A DNA stretch of 64,000 nt from DASWJZ01 sp963739005 (GCA_963739005.1 CAVTYQ010000003.1:186001-250000); one strand, 5' to 3'. Counted from the stretch's first letter, positions 30,620 through 43,018 are shown. Notes: generated by a model from the sequence alone, not told the origin. Made by a program: numbers and translations.

Positions 30620-31662
30620 TGGCGGAATCGCGCAAGGGACTTTTTGGGCGGCTCTTCGGCGGCGAGGCGGAACCCGCTCCCGAAGTCGAGAACCCGTCCC
30701 AGCAAGCCACTGAAGCCCCAGCGGAATCTTCTCCAGACCCGGCGAAGCGGAACTGGTGGAACAGGCTGAAGTCCGGCCTCTCCCGCTCCTCGCAATCGCT
30801 GACGAGCGGCATCGCCGACGTCTTCACGAAGCGCAAGCTCGACGCGGAAGCGCTTGAAGAGCTTGAGGATTTGCTGCTGAAGGCCGACCTCGGCACGGCC
30901 ACCGCGGCGCGCGTCGTGGAGGCGCTGTCGCGCCAGCGGCTGAACAAGGAAGTGACGCCGGAGGAGGTCCGCCAGGTCCTCGCCGCGGAGATCGAAAAAG
31001 CCTTGGCGCCCGTCGCCAAGCCATTGGAATTGAAGGCGGATCACCGCCCCTTCGTCATCCTCGTCGTGGGCGTGAACGGCACCGGCAAGACCACCACGAT
31101 CGGCAAGCTCGCTGCCCGCTTCCGCGCCGAAGGCAAGTCCGTGACGCTTGCCGCCGGCGACACCTTCCGCGCCGCCGCGATCGAGCAGCTCAAAATCTGG
31201 GGCGAGCGCGCCGACGCCGCCGTCGTCGCCCGCGCCCCCGGCTCCGACGCCGCGAGCCTCGCCTTCGAAGCGCTTGAAGAGGCGAAGCAATCCGGCGCCG
31301 ACGTGCTCCTCGTCGACACCGCCGGCCGGCTCCACAACAAGGCCGAGCTGATGGCGGAGCTCGCGAAGGTCATCCGCGTCCTGAAGAAGCAGGACGCAAC
31401 CGCGCCGCACGCCGTGCTCTTGACCCTCGACGCAACGACGGGTCAGAACGCCTTGAACCAGGTCGAGGTTTTCCGTGCGGAGGCAGGCGTGACAGGTCTC
31501 GTGATGACCAAGCTCGACGGCACCGCGCGCGGCGGCATCCTGGTCGCGATCGCCGCGAAGACGGGGCTTCCGGTGCACTTCATCGGCGTCGGCGAAGCGA
31601 TTGACGACCTTCAGCCTTTCTCCGCGCGCGATTTCTCCCGCGCTATCGCGGGGCTTGCCTGA
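30619..31662 (+). CDS. ftsY: Signal recognition particle receptor FtsY
   Basis: FtsY is the membrane-associated GTPase receptor for ribosome-nascent chain complexes delivered by SRP. The 347-residue product has a short acidic A region (residues 1-50), the N domain helices, and the G domain with GVNGTGKTTTIGKLAARF (G1), DTFRAAAIEQL (insertion box), DTAGRLHNK (G3), and TKLDGTARGGILVAIAAKTGLPVHFIGVGE (G4/G5). It starts within the stop codon of mtaB (ATGA) and yciB starts within its own stop, so the three form one operon. Confidence 0.97.
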   Translation: MAESRKGLFGRLFGGEAEPAPEVENPSQQATEAPAESSPDPAKRNWWNRLKSGLSRSSQSLTSGIADVFTKRKLDAEALEELEDLLLKADLGTATAARVVEALSRQRLNKEVTPEEVRQVLAAEIEKALAPVAKPLELKADHRPFVILVVGVNGTGKTTTIGKLAARFRAEGKSVTLAAGDTFRAAAIEQLKIWGERADAAVVARAPGSDAASLAFEALEEAKQSGADVLLVDTAGRLHNKAELMAELAKVIRVLKKQDATAPHAVLLTLDATTGQNALNQVEVFRAEAGVTGLVMTKLDGTARGGILVAIAAKTGLPVHFIGVGEAIDDLQPFSARDFSRAIAGLA

Positions 31663-32303
31663 TGGGCGTCTTCGAGCGCGGGCCGAACGACCCCTCACAC
31701 GCGCAGATCAATCCGGTCCTGAAGCTCGCGCTCGAGCTCGGGCCGCTCGCCGTCTTCTTCCTCGGCAACGCCTACGGCACGCAGCTCGCGCGGATTTTCC
31801 CGCCGCTCGCCGCGCTCGGCGGCAAGCTCTTCGTCGCGACCGCGCTCTTCATCGCCGCAACATTCGTGGCGCTCGCCGCCTCGCTGCTCTTGACCAGGCG
31901 GCTGCCGATCATGCCGGTCGTGACCGGCGTCGTGGTCCTCGTCTTCGGCGGGCTGACGCTCGCGCTGCAGGACGAGGCCTTCATCAAGATGAAGCCGACG
32001 ATCGTGAACATCCTCTTCGGCGCGACGCTCCTCGGCGGGCTCGTCTTCAAGCGCCCGCTCCTCGGCTACGTCTTCGATACCGTCTTCCGCCTCGACGACG
32101 AGGGCTGGCGCAAGCTCACCTTCCGCTGGGGATTGTTCTTCTTCTTCCTCGCCGCCGCGAACGAGGTGGTGTGGCGGAATTTTTCCGACGACGCATGGGT
32201 CAACTTCAAGGTGTTCGGCATCATGCCGCTTACGATCATCTTCACGCTGACCCAGATGCCGCTCATCCAGCGCCACGCGCTGCCCGAGCCGGAAAAGAGC
32301 TAG
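31662..32303 (+). CDS. yciB: Septation/inner-membrane-spanning protein YciB (IspZ)
   Basis: A 213-residue membrane protein of the YciB/IspZ family, implicated in cell envelope and septum integrity. Six hydrophobic segments are visible; family sequence includes LKLALELGPLAVFFLGNAY, LPIMPVVTGVVVLVFGGLTLALQDEAFIKMKPTIVNILFGA, and GWRKLTFRWGLFFFFLAAANEVVWR. It begins inside the ftsY stop codon and converges with ccmG, whose stop overlaps its own by four bases. Confidence 0.95.
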   Translation: MGVFERGPNDPSHAQINPVLKLALELGPLAVFFLGNAYGTQLARIFPPLAALGGKLFVATALFIAATFVALAASLLLTRRLPIMPVVTGVVVLVFGGLTLALQDEAFIKMKPTIVNILFGATLLGGLVFKRPLLGYVFDTVFRLDDEGWRKLTFRWGLFFFFLAAANEVVWRNFSDDAWVNFKVFGIMPLTIIFTLTQMPLIQRHALPEPEKS

Positions 32304-32887
32304 CCGGAAGCAAGCGCCTTTTCGATCGCGGGAATAAGATCGCCGGTTATCCCCTCTTCGCTGAGCGGGCCGACGAATTTGTGCACGATGATCCCGTCCT
32401 TCACGACGAAGGTCTCCGGCACGCCGTAGACGCCCCAGTCGATGCCGGTCTTGCCGTCGCGGTCGGCGCCGACCTTGGCGAACGGATCGCCGAGCGCGCC
32501 TAGGAAACGCTGCGCGTTTTCGGGGATATCCTTGTAGTTGATGCCGACGAGATCGAAGCGCTTGTCGGCGGAAAGCGCGATCAGCATCGGATGCTCGAGC
32601 CGGCACGGGCCGCACCACGAGGCCCACACGTTGACGACGTGCACGCCTTTCGAAAGGTCGGCGCTTGAGAGGCCCGACTCGGCGCCCGTTTCGATGGGCG
32701 GCAGCGAGAAATCCGGCACCGGCTTGTTCAGAAGTGCGGAAGGCAGCCGTGACGGGTCGCCCGCGTTGAGCCGGAACGCGAAAAGGACGGCGAGCGCAAG
32801 AAAGCCGGCGAGCGGCAGCAGAACCCAAAGCCGCTTCATCGGCGACCGCGCCGCGGCCTCGCCGGCAGTCTCCGCCGCGTCACTCAT
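32300..32887 (-). CDS. ccmG: Thiol:disulfide interchange protein CcmG (DsbE)
   Basis: CcmG is the periplasmic thioredoxin-like reductant of the haem-attachment cysteines of apocytochrome c. The 195-residue product has a membrane anchor at about 20-40 and a thioredoxin fold with WCGPC (Cys92, Cys95) and the cis-Pro YGVPETFVV segment; the family GxDWGVYG loop is present. Its start overlaps the ccmD stop by four bases. It is the last gene of the leftward ccmA-B-C-D-G operon. Confidence 0.96.
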   Translation of the reverse strand: MSDAAETAGEAAARSPMKRLWVLLPLAGFLALAVLFAFRLNAGDPSRLPSALLNKPVPDFSLPPIETGAESGLSSADLSKGVHVVNVWASWCGPCRLEHPMLIALSADKRFDLVGINYKDIPENAQRFLGALGDPFAKVGADRDGKTGIDWGVYGVPETFVVKDGIIVHKFVGPLSEEGITGDLIPAIEKALASG

Positions 32888-33042
32888 CGCGGCGCTCCCG
32901 AGCGGCGGCGCACGCCGCTCGCCTCAAGCCGCGCGAGCTTGCGCTTCTGTGCGCCGAGATCGAAGAGCACGCCGCCGACCATGCCGAGGAGGACGATGGC
33001 GGTCGCGAGATAGGCGGCGACGATGTAGCCGAGATGCGTCAT
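32884..33042 (-). CDS. ccmD: Haem exporter protein CcmD
   Basis: A 52-residue single-helix membrane protein that helps CcmC load haem on CcmE and release it. The sequence MTHLGYIVAAYLATAIVLLG followed by a positively charged GAQKRKLARLEASGVRRRSG is typical: an HxxYI-type N-terminus, one helix and a basic C-terminal helix. It overlaps ccmG and ccmC by four bases on each side. Confidence 0.9.
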   Translation of the reverse strand: MTHLGYIVAAYLATAIVLLGMVGGVLFDLGAQKRKLARLEASGVRRRSGAPR

Positions 33043-33815
33043 GGCGAGGCCTGCAGCACCGGACGCGCGACACCGGCCGGACTCGCCGCCACCAATTCGG
33101 CGGCGCGCACGCGGCGGCGGAAGATCTCGGCGCGCATCGCCAGAAGAAGCAGCGTCACGAAGAGCACAGCGAAAGCCGCGAGCATGACGACGAGCGGATA
33201 AAGCATCGAGGGATCGATGCTCGGTCCGCTCAAGCGGAAGATGCTCTCGCCCTGGTGCAGCGTGTTCCACCAGTCGACCGAGAATTTGATGATCGGGATG
33301 TTGACCGAGCCGACCAGGATCAGCACGGCGGCGATCCGGCCGGCGCGCGACGGATCGTCGAAGGCGCGCCAGAGCGCGATCAGCCCGAGATACATGATCA
33401 AGAGCACGAGGAAGGAGGTCAGCCGCGCGTCCCACACCCACCACGCGCCCCACATCGGCTTTCCCCAGATCGAGCCGGTGACGAGGCCGAGGAAGGTGAA
33501 CGCTGCGCCGAGCGGGGCTGCGCTCTTCGCCGCAACATCGGCGAGCGGATGCCGCCAGACGAGGGTGCCGAGCGCCGCGAACGCCATCAGCACGTAGCAG
33601 CCCATCGCGAGCGTCGCCGCCGGCACGTGCACGTACATGATCCTCACGCTGTCGCCCTGTTGGTAGTCGGGCGGCGAAGCATAAAGCGCGAGATAGAGGC
33701 CGAGGATAAAGAGAAGTGCGTCCACGCCGGCGAGCCACGGCAGGAGCCGCGCGGAGAACGCGAGGAAGCGCGTCGGGTTGGCCAAATTCGTCAGCGGCGC
33801 GACTAGGCTCGGCAT
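33039..33815 (-). CDS. ccmC: Haem exporter permease CcmC
   Basis: CcmC binds haem and hands it to CcmE. The 258-residue integral membrane protein has six helices, the conserved WGxxWxWD-type motif (GKPMWGAWWVWDARLTS), and the two conserved periplasmic histidines in IMYVHVPAA and WWNTLHQGESI. The ATG at 33815 was chosen because 12 upstream codons are not conserved. It overlaps ccmD by four bases and is 59 bases from the end of ccmB. This gene is intact, unlike its two upstream partners. Confidence 0.96.
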   Translation of the reverse strand: MPSLVAPLTNLANPTRFLAFSARLLPWLAGVDALLFILGLYLALYASPPDYQQGDSVRIMYVHVPAATLAMGCYVLMAFAALGTLVWRHPLADVAAKSAAPLGAAFTFLGLVTGSIWGKPMWGAWWVWDARLTSFLVLLIMYLGLIALWRAFDDPSRAGRIAAVLILVGSVNIPIIKFSVDWWNTLHQGESIFRLSGPSIDPSMLYPLVVMLAAFAVLFVTLLLLAMRAEIFRRRVRAAELVAASPAGVARPVLQASP

Positions 33816-33874
33816 GGCCCGGAACCTATTGCCGCAAAGGTTGATCGGCAATGCGGCAGATCAATCGCCTGCGA

Positions 33875-34544
33875 TCACTCAAGCGCGAGCCTTAGCGCCG
33901 CTGCCGCGGCAATCGGCGCGAGCGCGAGCGCGACGAGCGTCCCGGCCGCAAGGAGCAGAAACGGCGACAGAAACGGCTCTGGGTCGAGGATCGCGCCGCT
34001 CGTCGCCGCGATTCCGAAGATCAGCACCGGCACGGTCAGCGGCAAGACCAGCACTGCGATCAGGAGTCCGCCGCGCGGCAGGCCGGCGGTCAGCGCCGCG
34101 CCGACCGCGCCGATCAGCGTCAGCGCCGGCGAGCCGACGAGAAGCGTCAGCGCCACCGCGCCCATGGCGAGCGGCTCAAGATTGAGGAGGAGTCCGAGGA
34201 TCGGCGCGGCGATCGACGATCGGGAGCCCGGTCGCGATCCAATGCCCGGCGACGCGGCCGAGCACGTAGAGCACAAGCGGCTCGCCGGAGACGACATAGA
34301 GGTCGAGCGAGCCGTCCTCGCGGTCGGCGCCGAAGAGACGCTCCAGTCCGAGGAGCGAGGCGAGCAGCGCCGCGATCCAAAGCATCGCCGGCCCGATCCG
34401 GGCGAGGAGCTTCAGGTCCGGCCCGACGCCGAACGGCACGACCGTGACGACCGCGAGGAAGAAGATCAGCGCGACGATCGCGCCGCCGCCGGCGCGGAAC
34501 CCGAGCCGGAGCGTCTGCGCGGCGACGGCAAGAAGCGTCTTCAT
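33875..34544 (-). pseudogene. ccmB: Haem exporter permease CcmB, frameshifted
   Basis: CcmB is the membrane subunit of the CcmAB ATPase that drives haem release from CcmC-CcmE. The first part, MKTLLAVAAQTLRLGFRAGG to GRVAGHWIATGLPIV, is in one frame; the rest, IAAPILGLLLNLEPLAMGAV to the end, continues in the next. Removing one base near 34211-34221 (GTCGATCG to GTGATCG) restores a 222-residue CcmB of normal length. It may be a real mutation or a sequence error; three further insertions in ccmA and one in acnA close by favour error. Confidence 0.85.
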
Positions 34545-35182
34545 TGCGCGCGCGCCGAGATCGAGCGTCGCCTGCGCGGCAATCGGCAGCGCCTGATGCG
34601 TCGCCGCGACGATCAGCCCGCCGCGCGCCACGTGCTCGCGCCATCAGCCGCCCGAGCAGCGCCTCACCGTCGGCGTCGAGCGACGAGGCCGGCTCGTCGA
34701 GGAGCCAGAGCGGGCGCGGCGAGAGAAGCAGCCGCGCCAGCGCGGCGCGCCGCCGCTGCCCGGCCGAAAGCACCGCCACGTGCAGATCAAGCGCATGGCC
34801 GACACCGACGATTTCGGCGGCCTCGTCGATATCGTCGTCGAGGGCGACGCGCCCCTCTTGCCGGTAGATGGACTGCCAGAAGCGCAGCGTCTCGCGGAGC
34901 GTCATGCGCCGGCTTCAGCGCGTCGGCGTGGCCGAGATAATGCGCGACCGCCACGTCCTGCTTCGCGGCCGTCGAAGTCCGGATCGTCCCGGCCTCGGGG
35001 CGGAGGAGCCCGGCAAGGAGACGGAGCAGGCTCGACTTTCCCGCGCCGTTCGGCCCGATCACGGCGAGCGTGGTCCCCGCCTCCACGCGAAAGGAAACGC
35101 CGGCGAAGACCATGCGGCCGCCGCGCGCGCAGCCGAGATCGTGCGCTTCAAGAACAAGCGGGGCGAAAGCTTCGGTCGGCAT
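34541..35182 (-). pseudogene. ccmA: Haem exporter ATP-binding protein CcmA, multiply frameshifted
   Basis: CcmA is the ABC ATPase of the CcmAB complex. Walker A (GPNGAGKSSLLRLLAGLL) is in the first frame; LRETLRFWQSIYRQEG, the signature LSAGQRRRAALARLLL and Walker B (LWLLDEPASSLDADG) are in a second; HVARGGLIVAATHQALPI is in a third. Extra single bases near 34906 and 34638 explain the first two shifts; a third in the GCGCGCGC run at 34544-34560 would give the expected ATGA overlap with ccmB. Corrected, the product is about 212 residues, normal for CcmA. All three corrections are deletions of one base. Confidence 0.85.
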
Positions 35183-35355
35183 CGCGAAAACGTCTCGCCC
35201 CGCAGTTTTGAACGCTTCCAGTCTCTGGCGTCGGCTTACAAAATCCACTATATCCGCGGCAACCCGGCGCGACAGGCGCTCCTCCCCGCCGGTTGTTCAG
35301 GCGATCTCACCTGAAGGCGGCGGCGGTGATGCCGCGTTCGCAGAAGGAGCAGCCC

Positions 35356-38056
<2,701 letters not shown>

Positions 38057-38186
38057 GAAATTAGGCTGAATGGGCGGGAGCGCGGTCGCAATTGGCCGCG
38101 CCCCCGAAAAGTCGCCGGATTTCAAATACCTGTGTGTCAATCCATTGTGACTGGCCCGTGACGACCGCGGGTCGTAGCTGGAAGAG

Positions 38187-38930
38187 ATGAGACATCTGTC
38201 CGCCCTACTCGGTGTGCTTGGCGTATGCGTGATCACGTCGGGTGACGTCTCGGCCGATGCGCCGATGGTGTCGAAGCCGTCACGCGCGATCGTCGAGCTC
38301 TTCACCAGCCAGGGCTGCTCGTCCTGCGTCGCCGCCGACGCCTATTTCGCCGACCTCGCCAAGCGCGACGACGTGGTCGCGCTCTCGCTGCACGTCGACT
38401 ATTGGGACTATCTCGGCTGGCGCGACACGCTCGGCGACGCGGCATCGACGCAGCGGCAGCGCGACTACGCCGCCGTCCACGGCAGCCGCCGCATCTACAC
38501 GCCGCAGATCGTCGTCAACGGCACGGATGATTTCGTCGGCAGCGACCGCGGCGCGGTCGATGCCGCGATTGCGAAGTCGAGCCTCTCCGTTCCCGTCACC
38601 ATGCGCCGCGGCAACGGCACGGTGGAGATCGAGGTGGGTGCCCGGCCAGGCCCCTCGAGCGTGCCGGCGACGATCCGCCTCGTGCTCATGACGTCGGAGG
38701 CGGAGGTAGCGATCGCGCGCGGCGAGAACGCCGGCTCGACGATCGACTACTACAACGTCGTGCGCACCATGCGCCCGGTCGGCATGTGGGACGGCGAGGC
38801 CGTCAAGATCACGCTGCCGGTGCACGAGATCATGCCGAACGGGATCGACGGCTGCGCCATCATCGTGCAGGAGGATCAGCCGAACGGGCCGGGCGCCATC
38901 ATCGGCGCCGCCTGGCTTGGCGGTTGGTAG
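38187..38930 (+). CDS. DUF1223 domain-containing secreted thioredoxin-like protein
   Basis: A 247-residue protein with a signal peptide (residues 1-23) and a thioredoxin-like DUF1223 domain. The family's ELFTSQGCSSCVAAD motif with Cys44 and Cys47 is present, followed by LSLHVDYWDYLGWRDTLGDAASTQRQRDYA and GSRRIYTPQIVVNG, all diagnostic. Function untested. It commonly lies next to acnA in Hyphomicrobiales, as here (130 bases downstream). Confidence 0.92.
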   Translation: MRHLSALLGVLGVCVITSGDVSADAPMVSKPSRAIVELFTSQGCSSCVAADAYFADLAKRDDVVALSLHVDYWDYLGWRDTLGDAASTQRQRDYAAVHGSRRIYTPQIVVNGTDDFVGSDRGAVDAAIAKSSLSVPVTMRRGNGTVEIEVGARPGPSSVPATIRLVLMTSEAEVAIARGENAGSTIDYYNVVRTMRPVGMWDGEAVKITLPVHEIMPNGIDGCAIIVQEDQPNGPGAIIGAAWLGGW

Positions 38931-38932
38931 CC

Positions 38933-39587
38933 TCAGTCGGCGACCGCTGCGGCGGACACGAGCTTTTCAACATCCGGCAACATCGCGCCGACGATCTTGG
39001 CGACGCCGGCCGCCGTCGGATGCATCCCGTCGGCCTGGTTGAGAGCGGGATCGGTCGCAACCCCTTCCAGGAAGAACGGGTAGAGCGCCACGCCGTACTT
39101 CGGCGGCGAGATCCGGATAGATCGCGTCGAACGCCTTGGCATAGGCATCGCCGAGATTGCGCGGCGCGAGCATGCCGGCGAGGAGCACCGCCTGGCCCCG
39201 GTCCTTGAGCGTCGCCACGATCTCGACGAGCGCCTTTCGGGTGATTTCGGGATCGATGCCGCGAAGCGCGTCGTTCGCACCGAGTTCCACGATGACGATG
39301 TCGGCATCGGCCGGCACCGACCATTCGAGCCGTGCGAGGCCGTCGGCCGCTGTGTCGCCCGACACGCCGGCATTGGCCACCGTCACGTCGCGGCCATCCG
39401 CCTTGAGCGCCGCCTGAAGCTGCTCCGGAAACGATTCGCCCGGAAGCAGGCCGAGACCGGCGGTCAGGCTGTCGCCGAGCGCCACGATGCTGACCGGCTT
39501 CGCGGCGGCCGGCAGCGTCGCAGCCGCGAAAATCGCTGCGGCCAGGACGATCAGCCGCGTCGCGAAGCGCGTTTTGGACTTCTTCAC
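38933..39587 (-). pseudogene. SGNH-hydrolase arylesterase (TesA-like), frameshifted
   Basis: A periplasmic GDSL-type esterase/lysophospholipase. The first ~165 codons give a signal peptide, IVALGDSLTAGLGL (block I, nucleophile Ser), AGVSGDTAADGLARL (block II) and ELGANDALRG (block III). The rest, KYGVALYPFFLEGVATDPALNQADGMHPTAAGVAKIVGAML with the block V Asp-His pair, is in the next frame. One extra base near 39098-39105 explains it; the corrected product is 217 residues, the usual length. It is divergent from the ABC exporter genes, the common tesA-ybbA-ybbP layout. Confidence 0.85.
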
Positions 39588-39633
39588 CTGCTACCCATAT
39601 GCCGAATTCCGCGTCTCATATAGGCAGTTGGCG

Positions 39634-40341
39634 GTGAACGAACCGGTCATCCTTCTCGACGACGTCGACTTGACCCTCGGGACCGGCCCGGCGCGCGTGC
39701 ATGTCCTCAGAAGCGTGGATTTCGCCGTCGACCGCGGCGAAAGCATCGGCCTGGTCGGCCCCTCCGGGTCGGGCAAGTCGACGCTCCTCATGGTCGTCGC
39801 CGGCCTGGAGCGCATCGACAGCGGCCGCGTGGTCGTCGCCGGGCGCGACTATGCCGGGCTCGACGAGGATGGCCTCGCCCGTTTCCGCGGCACCGCCATC
39901 GGATTCGTCTTCCAGGCCTTCCATTTGATGCAAACGATGACGGCGCTCGAAAACGTTGCCGTGCCGATGGAGCTTGCCGGCCGTGACGACGCGTTTGACA
40001 AGGCGCGCGCGGTGCTCGACCAGGTCGGCCTCGGCGAGCGCCTTTCCCACTATCCGGCGCAGCTTTCCGGCGGCGAGCAGCAGCGCGTCGCGATCGCCCG
40101 CGCACTTGCCATCGAGCCGGCGATCCTGATTGCCGACGAGCCGACCGGCAACCTTGACGCCGCGACGGGCGCCGAGATCGCCGACCTCCTCTTCTCCGCA
40201 GTCGCCGAACGCGGCACGACGCTGGTGCTCGTGACCCACGACGCCGGCCTCGCGGCGCGCTGCGACCGCACCGTCCGGATCGCGGCCGGGCAAATCCACG
40301 CCGATGCGGCGCCGCTTCGAAAGGCCGCTGCGCGCTCATGA
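39634..40341 (+). CDS. ABC transporter ATP-binding protein (YbbA/LolD-like)
   Basis: A 235-residue ABC ATPase of the MacB/LolD group. Walker A (GPSGSGKSTLL), Q-loop (GFVFQAFHLMQTMTALENV), signature (LSGGEQQRVAIARAL), Walker B (ILIADEPTGNLD) and the switch His (VLVTHD) are all present. It starts at GTG 39634 and its stop overlaps the start of the permease gene. With that permease it forms a YbbA-YbbP-type complex, probably acting on lipids or lipoproteins in the envelope. Confidence 0.94.
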   Translation: MNEPVILLDDVDLTLGTGPARVHVLRSVDFAVDRGESIGLVGPSGSGKSTLLMVVAGLERIDSGRVVVAGRDYAGLDEDGLARFRGTAIGFVFQAFHLMQTMTALENVAVPMELAGRDDAFDKARAVLDQVGLGERLSHYPAQLSGGEQQRVAIARALAIEPAILIADEPTGNLDAATGAEIADLLFSAVAERGTTLVLVTHDAGLAARCDRTVRIAAGQIHADAAPLRKAAARS

Positions 40342-42890
40342 GGACGGCCGACGCCGCGATCGCGCTTCGCCTCGCGCTTCGCGAGCTGCGCGGCGGGCTG
40401 TCGGGCTTCTACGTCTTCATCGCCTGCATCGCGCTCGGCGTCGCCGCGATTGCCGGCGTCAACTCCGTCTCCCGCGCTCTGACGGAAGGAATCTCGTCGG
40501 AGGGGCGCGTCATCCTCGGCGGCGACATCGCCTTTTCCTTCGTGCACCGCGAGGCTTCGCCGGAGGAGATGCGCTTCTTCGAATCGCGGGGCGAGGTTGG
40601 CGTGGTCGCCTCGATGCGCGCGATGCTGCGCAGCGCCGACGACAGCAACTCCGCGCTGGTCGAGCTAAGAGCTGTCGACCCCTCCTACCCGCATGGCGGC
40701 GTTCTGCGGCTCGAAGATGGCTCGACCGACGGCCAGGCGCTGATGGCGTCGCGCGACGGCGCCCTTGGCGCACTCGTTGCGCCAGAACTCCTCGACCGGC
40801 TCCATGCGAGCGTCGGCGACAGCGTCCTCCTCGGGACGGAGACGCTCAAGATCCGCGGCGTGATCAGCTCCGAGCCGGACCGTCTCTCGACCGGCCTCGG
40901 CTTCGGGCCGCGGCTCATGGTTTCGATCGACGCGCTGCGGGGGACGGGATTGCTCCGCCCCGGCAGCCTGGTCACCTGGACCTATGGCCTGCGCATGCCC
41001 GACGGCGCGAACGGGCTGCCTGCGATCAATGCTCTCCACGCGGAGGCGGACGCGCTCCTTCCCTCCGCCGGCTGGAACGTTCGCTCCCGTGACGACGCCG
41101 CGCCGAGCCTCAAGCGCAGCATCGAGCGCTTCTCGCAGTTCCTGACGCTGGTCGGGCTGACCGCGCTCGTCGTCGGAGGCGTCGGCGTCGCCAACGCCGT
41201 GTCGAGCTTCGTCGATTTGAAGCGCCCGGCGATCGCGACGCTGAAGTGCCTCGGCGCGCGGAACGGCGTGGTCTTTCAGATATACCTCATCCAGATCCTT
41301 GTGCTGGCATGCGTCGGGATCGCGCTCGGACTCGGCGTCGGCGCAACGCTCCCGTTCCTTGCCAAGGCGGCGCTTTCCGATCTCGTTCCTGTTTCCGGCG
41401 TCAGAATCTATCCGGTCGAGCTCGGGTTCGCCGTCGTCTACGGGCTCCTCGTCACGCTCGGCTTCGCGCTCGGGCCACTCGGCCGCGCGCGGCAGTTGCC
41501 GGCGTCGAGCCTCTTTGCCGATCGCGCCGTGCATGCGCCGCAGGGCCCGCCGATCCGCTATCGCGTCGCGCAGGCAGCAGCCCTCGTCATGCTCGCTGCC
41601 CTCGCCTTCCAGCTCGCCGGCGATCGCAAGCTCTCGCTCTTCTATGTCGGCGCCGTCATCGCATCGTTCGTGGTGTTGCGGCTCGTTGCAATCGCCATCA
41701 TGGCCGCCGCCCGCCGGTTCCACAGAGTTCCGGGAACCGCGCTCCGGCTTGCGGTGCGAAACGTTCATCGGCCCGGCGCGCTGACGCCGAGCGTCGTTCT
41801 CTCGCTCGGGCTCGGGCTGACTCTCCTCGTCAGTCTCGCGCTGATCGACAGCAATCTCCGCAACCAGCTTTCCGGCGCGATCACCGACAAGGCGCCCGCC
41901 TTCTTCTTCATCGACATTCAGGAGAACGAGCGGGACGCCTTCGTGCGCCTGGTTGAACAGACGGTTCCGGATGGCGTCGTGGAGACCGTGCCGATGCTGC
42001 GCGGCCGCATCGCCGCGGTGAACGGAACCCCCGCCGCAGCACTCGTCGACACGGACCGCTCAAGCTGGGCGCTTCGCGGCGACCGTGGCCTGACCTACGC
42101 GGACGCTGTGCCGGAGAATTCGACGGTGGTCGCCGGGAATTGGTGGCCGGCGAACTACGATGGCGAGCCGCTCGTCTCGCTCGAAAAGGAGATCGCGGAC
42201 GATCTTCACGTATCGATCGGCGACACGATCACCGTGAACGTGCTCGGCCGCGATGTCACCGCGCGGATCGCAAATCTCCGCAAGCTCGAATGGGAGTCGC
42301 TTTCCATCAACTTCGTGATGGTCTTTTCGCCGAACACGCTGCGCGACGCGCCCCACACCGATCTGGCGACGCTGCGGCTCCCCCCCGGAGCTCGGCGGGA
42401 GGCGGAACGGGCCGTCCTTTCGGCGGTCACAAAAGCCTTCCCCGGCGTAACCTCGATCAGCGTCCGCGACGCGATCGACTCCGTCAACGCCCTTGTCGGA
42501 GAGCTGGCCGTCGCGGTCCGCGTCGCCGCCTCGCTTGCGCTTGTCGTCTCGATGCTGGTGCTCGGCGGAGCGCTCGCCGCCGGCCACCGCCAGCGCCGCC
42601 AGGATGCAGTGATCCTGAAGACGTTGGGCGCCACCCGGCCGGTGCTCCTTTCCGCCTTCTCGCTCGAATATGGGCTCCTCGGACTGGCGACGGCGCTCTT
42701 CGCGCTCGCCGCGGGAACGGCCGCCGCCTGGTACGTCGTGACCCGGGTGATGGAGATGGAATTCACCGTCTATCCAAGCGTCGCGGCGACGGCAGCGGCG
42801 ACGGCGCTCGCCGTGACGCTTGGCCTCGGGCTCGCCGGCACGTGGCGAATCCTTTCGGTGAAGCCGGCGCCGCTCCTGAAAAACCTCTGA
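40338..42890 (+). CDS. FtsX-family ABC transporter permease (YbbP-like)
   Basis: An 850-residue membrane protein with an N-terminal anchor (FYVFIACIALGVAAIAGVNSVSRALTEGI), a large periplasmic domain, and two four-helix FtsX/MacB domains: the first around residues 270-400 (FSQFLTLVGLTALVVGGVGVANAVSSFVDLKRPAIATLKCLGA), the second at the C-terminus (VAASLALVVSMLVLGGALAAGHRQRRQDAVILKTLGAT). This layout is that of YbbP/LolE-type mechanotransmitting permeases. It starts in the stop codon of the ATPase gene. Confidence 0.93.
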   Translation: MRTADAAIALRLALRELRGGLSGFYVFIACIALGVAAIAGVNSVSRALTEGISSEGRVILGGDIAFSFVHREASPEEMRFFESRGEVGVVASMRAMLRSADDSNSALVELRAVDPSYPHGGVLRLEDGSTDGQALMASRDGALGALVAPELLDRLHASVGDSVLLGTETLKIRGVISSEPDRLSTGLGFGPRLMVSIDALRGTGLLRPGSLVTWTYGLRMPDGANGLPAINALHAEADALLPSAGWNVRSRDDAAPSLKRSIERFSQFLTLVGLTALVVGGVGVANAVSSFVDLKRPAIATLKCLGARNGVVFQIYLIQILVLACVGIALGLGVGATLPFLAKAALSDLVPVSGVRIYPVELGFAVVYGLLVTLGFALGPLGRARQLPASSLFADRAVHAPQGPPIRYRVAQAAALVMLAALAFQLAGDRKLSLFYVGAVIASFVVLRLVAIAIMAAARRFHRVPGTALRLAVRNVHRPGALTPSVVLSLGLGLTLLVSLALIDSNLRNQLSGAITDKAPAFFFIDIQENERDAFVRLVEQTVPDGVVETVPMLRGRIAAVNGTPAAALVDTDRSSWALRGDRGLTYADAVPENSTVVAGNWWPANYDGEPLVSLEKEIADDLHVSIGDTITVNVLGRDVTARIANLRKLEWESLSINFVMVFSPNTLRDAPHTDLATLRLPPGARREAERAVLSAVTKAFPGVTSISVRDAIDSVNALVGELAVAVRVAASLALVVSMLVLGGALAAGHRQRRQDAVILKTLGATRPVLLSAFSLEYGLLGLATALFALAAGTAAAWYVVTRVMEMEFTVYPSVAATAAATALAVTLGLGLAGTWRILSVKPAPLLKNL

Positions 42891-42964
42891 AACCGGGCAT
42901 TAATATCCAGCAAGATAAGCGGTTTTCCGGGGCCGAGGCTTGTGTGCATGGCTTGAGATCGCCA

Positions 42965-43016
42965 TATTCCCGCCGAGCGCCCTTTTGGGTTGGGGCAACG
43001 CCTTACGGAGGATATC
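42965..43016 (+). promoter_or_regulatory. Candidate ybhL leader RNA element
   Basis: Immediately before the Bax-inhibitor gene is GAGCGCCCTTTTGGGTTGGG followed by GCAACGCCTTACGGAGG, able to form a CCC-TTTT-GGG hairpin next to GGGGCAACGCC and the Shine-Dalgarno sequence. Position and composition fit the ybhL motif known upstream of this gene family in Hyphomicrobiales; the match is from memory, without a covariance model. Confidence 0.45.
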
Positions 43017-43018
43017 CA

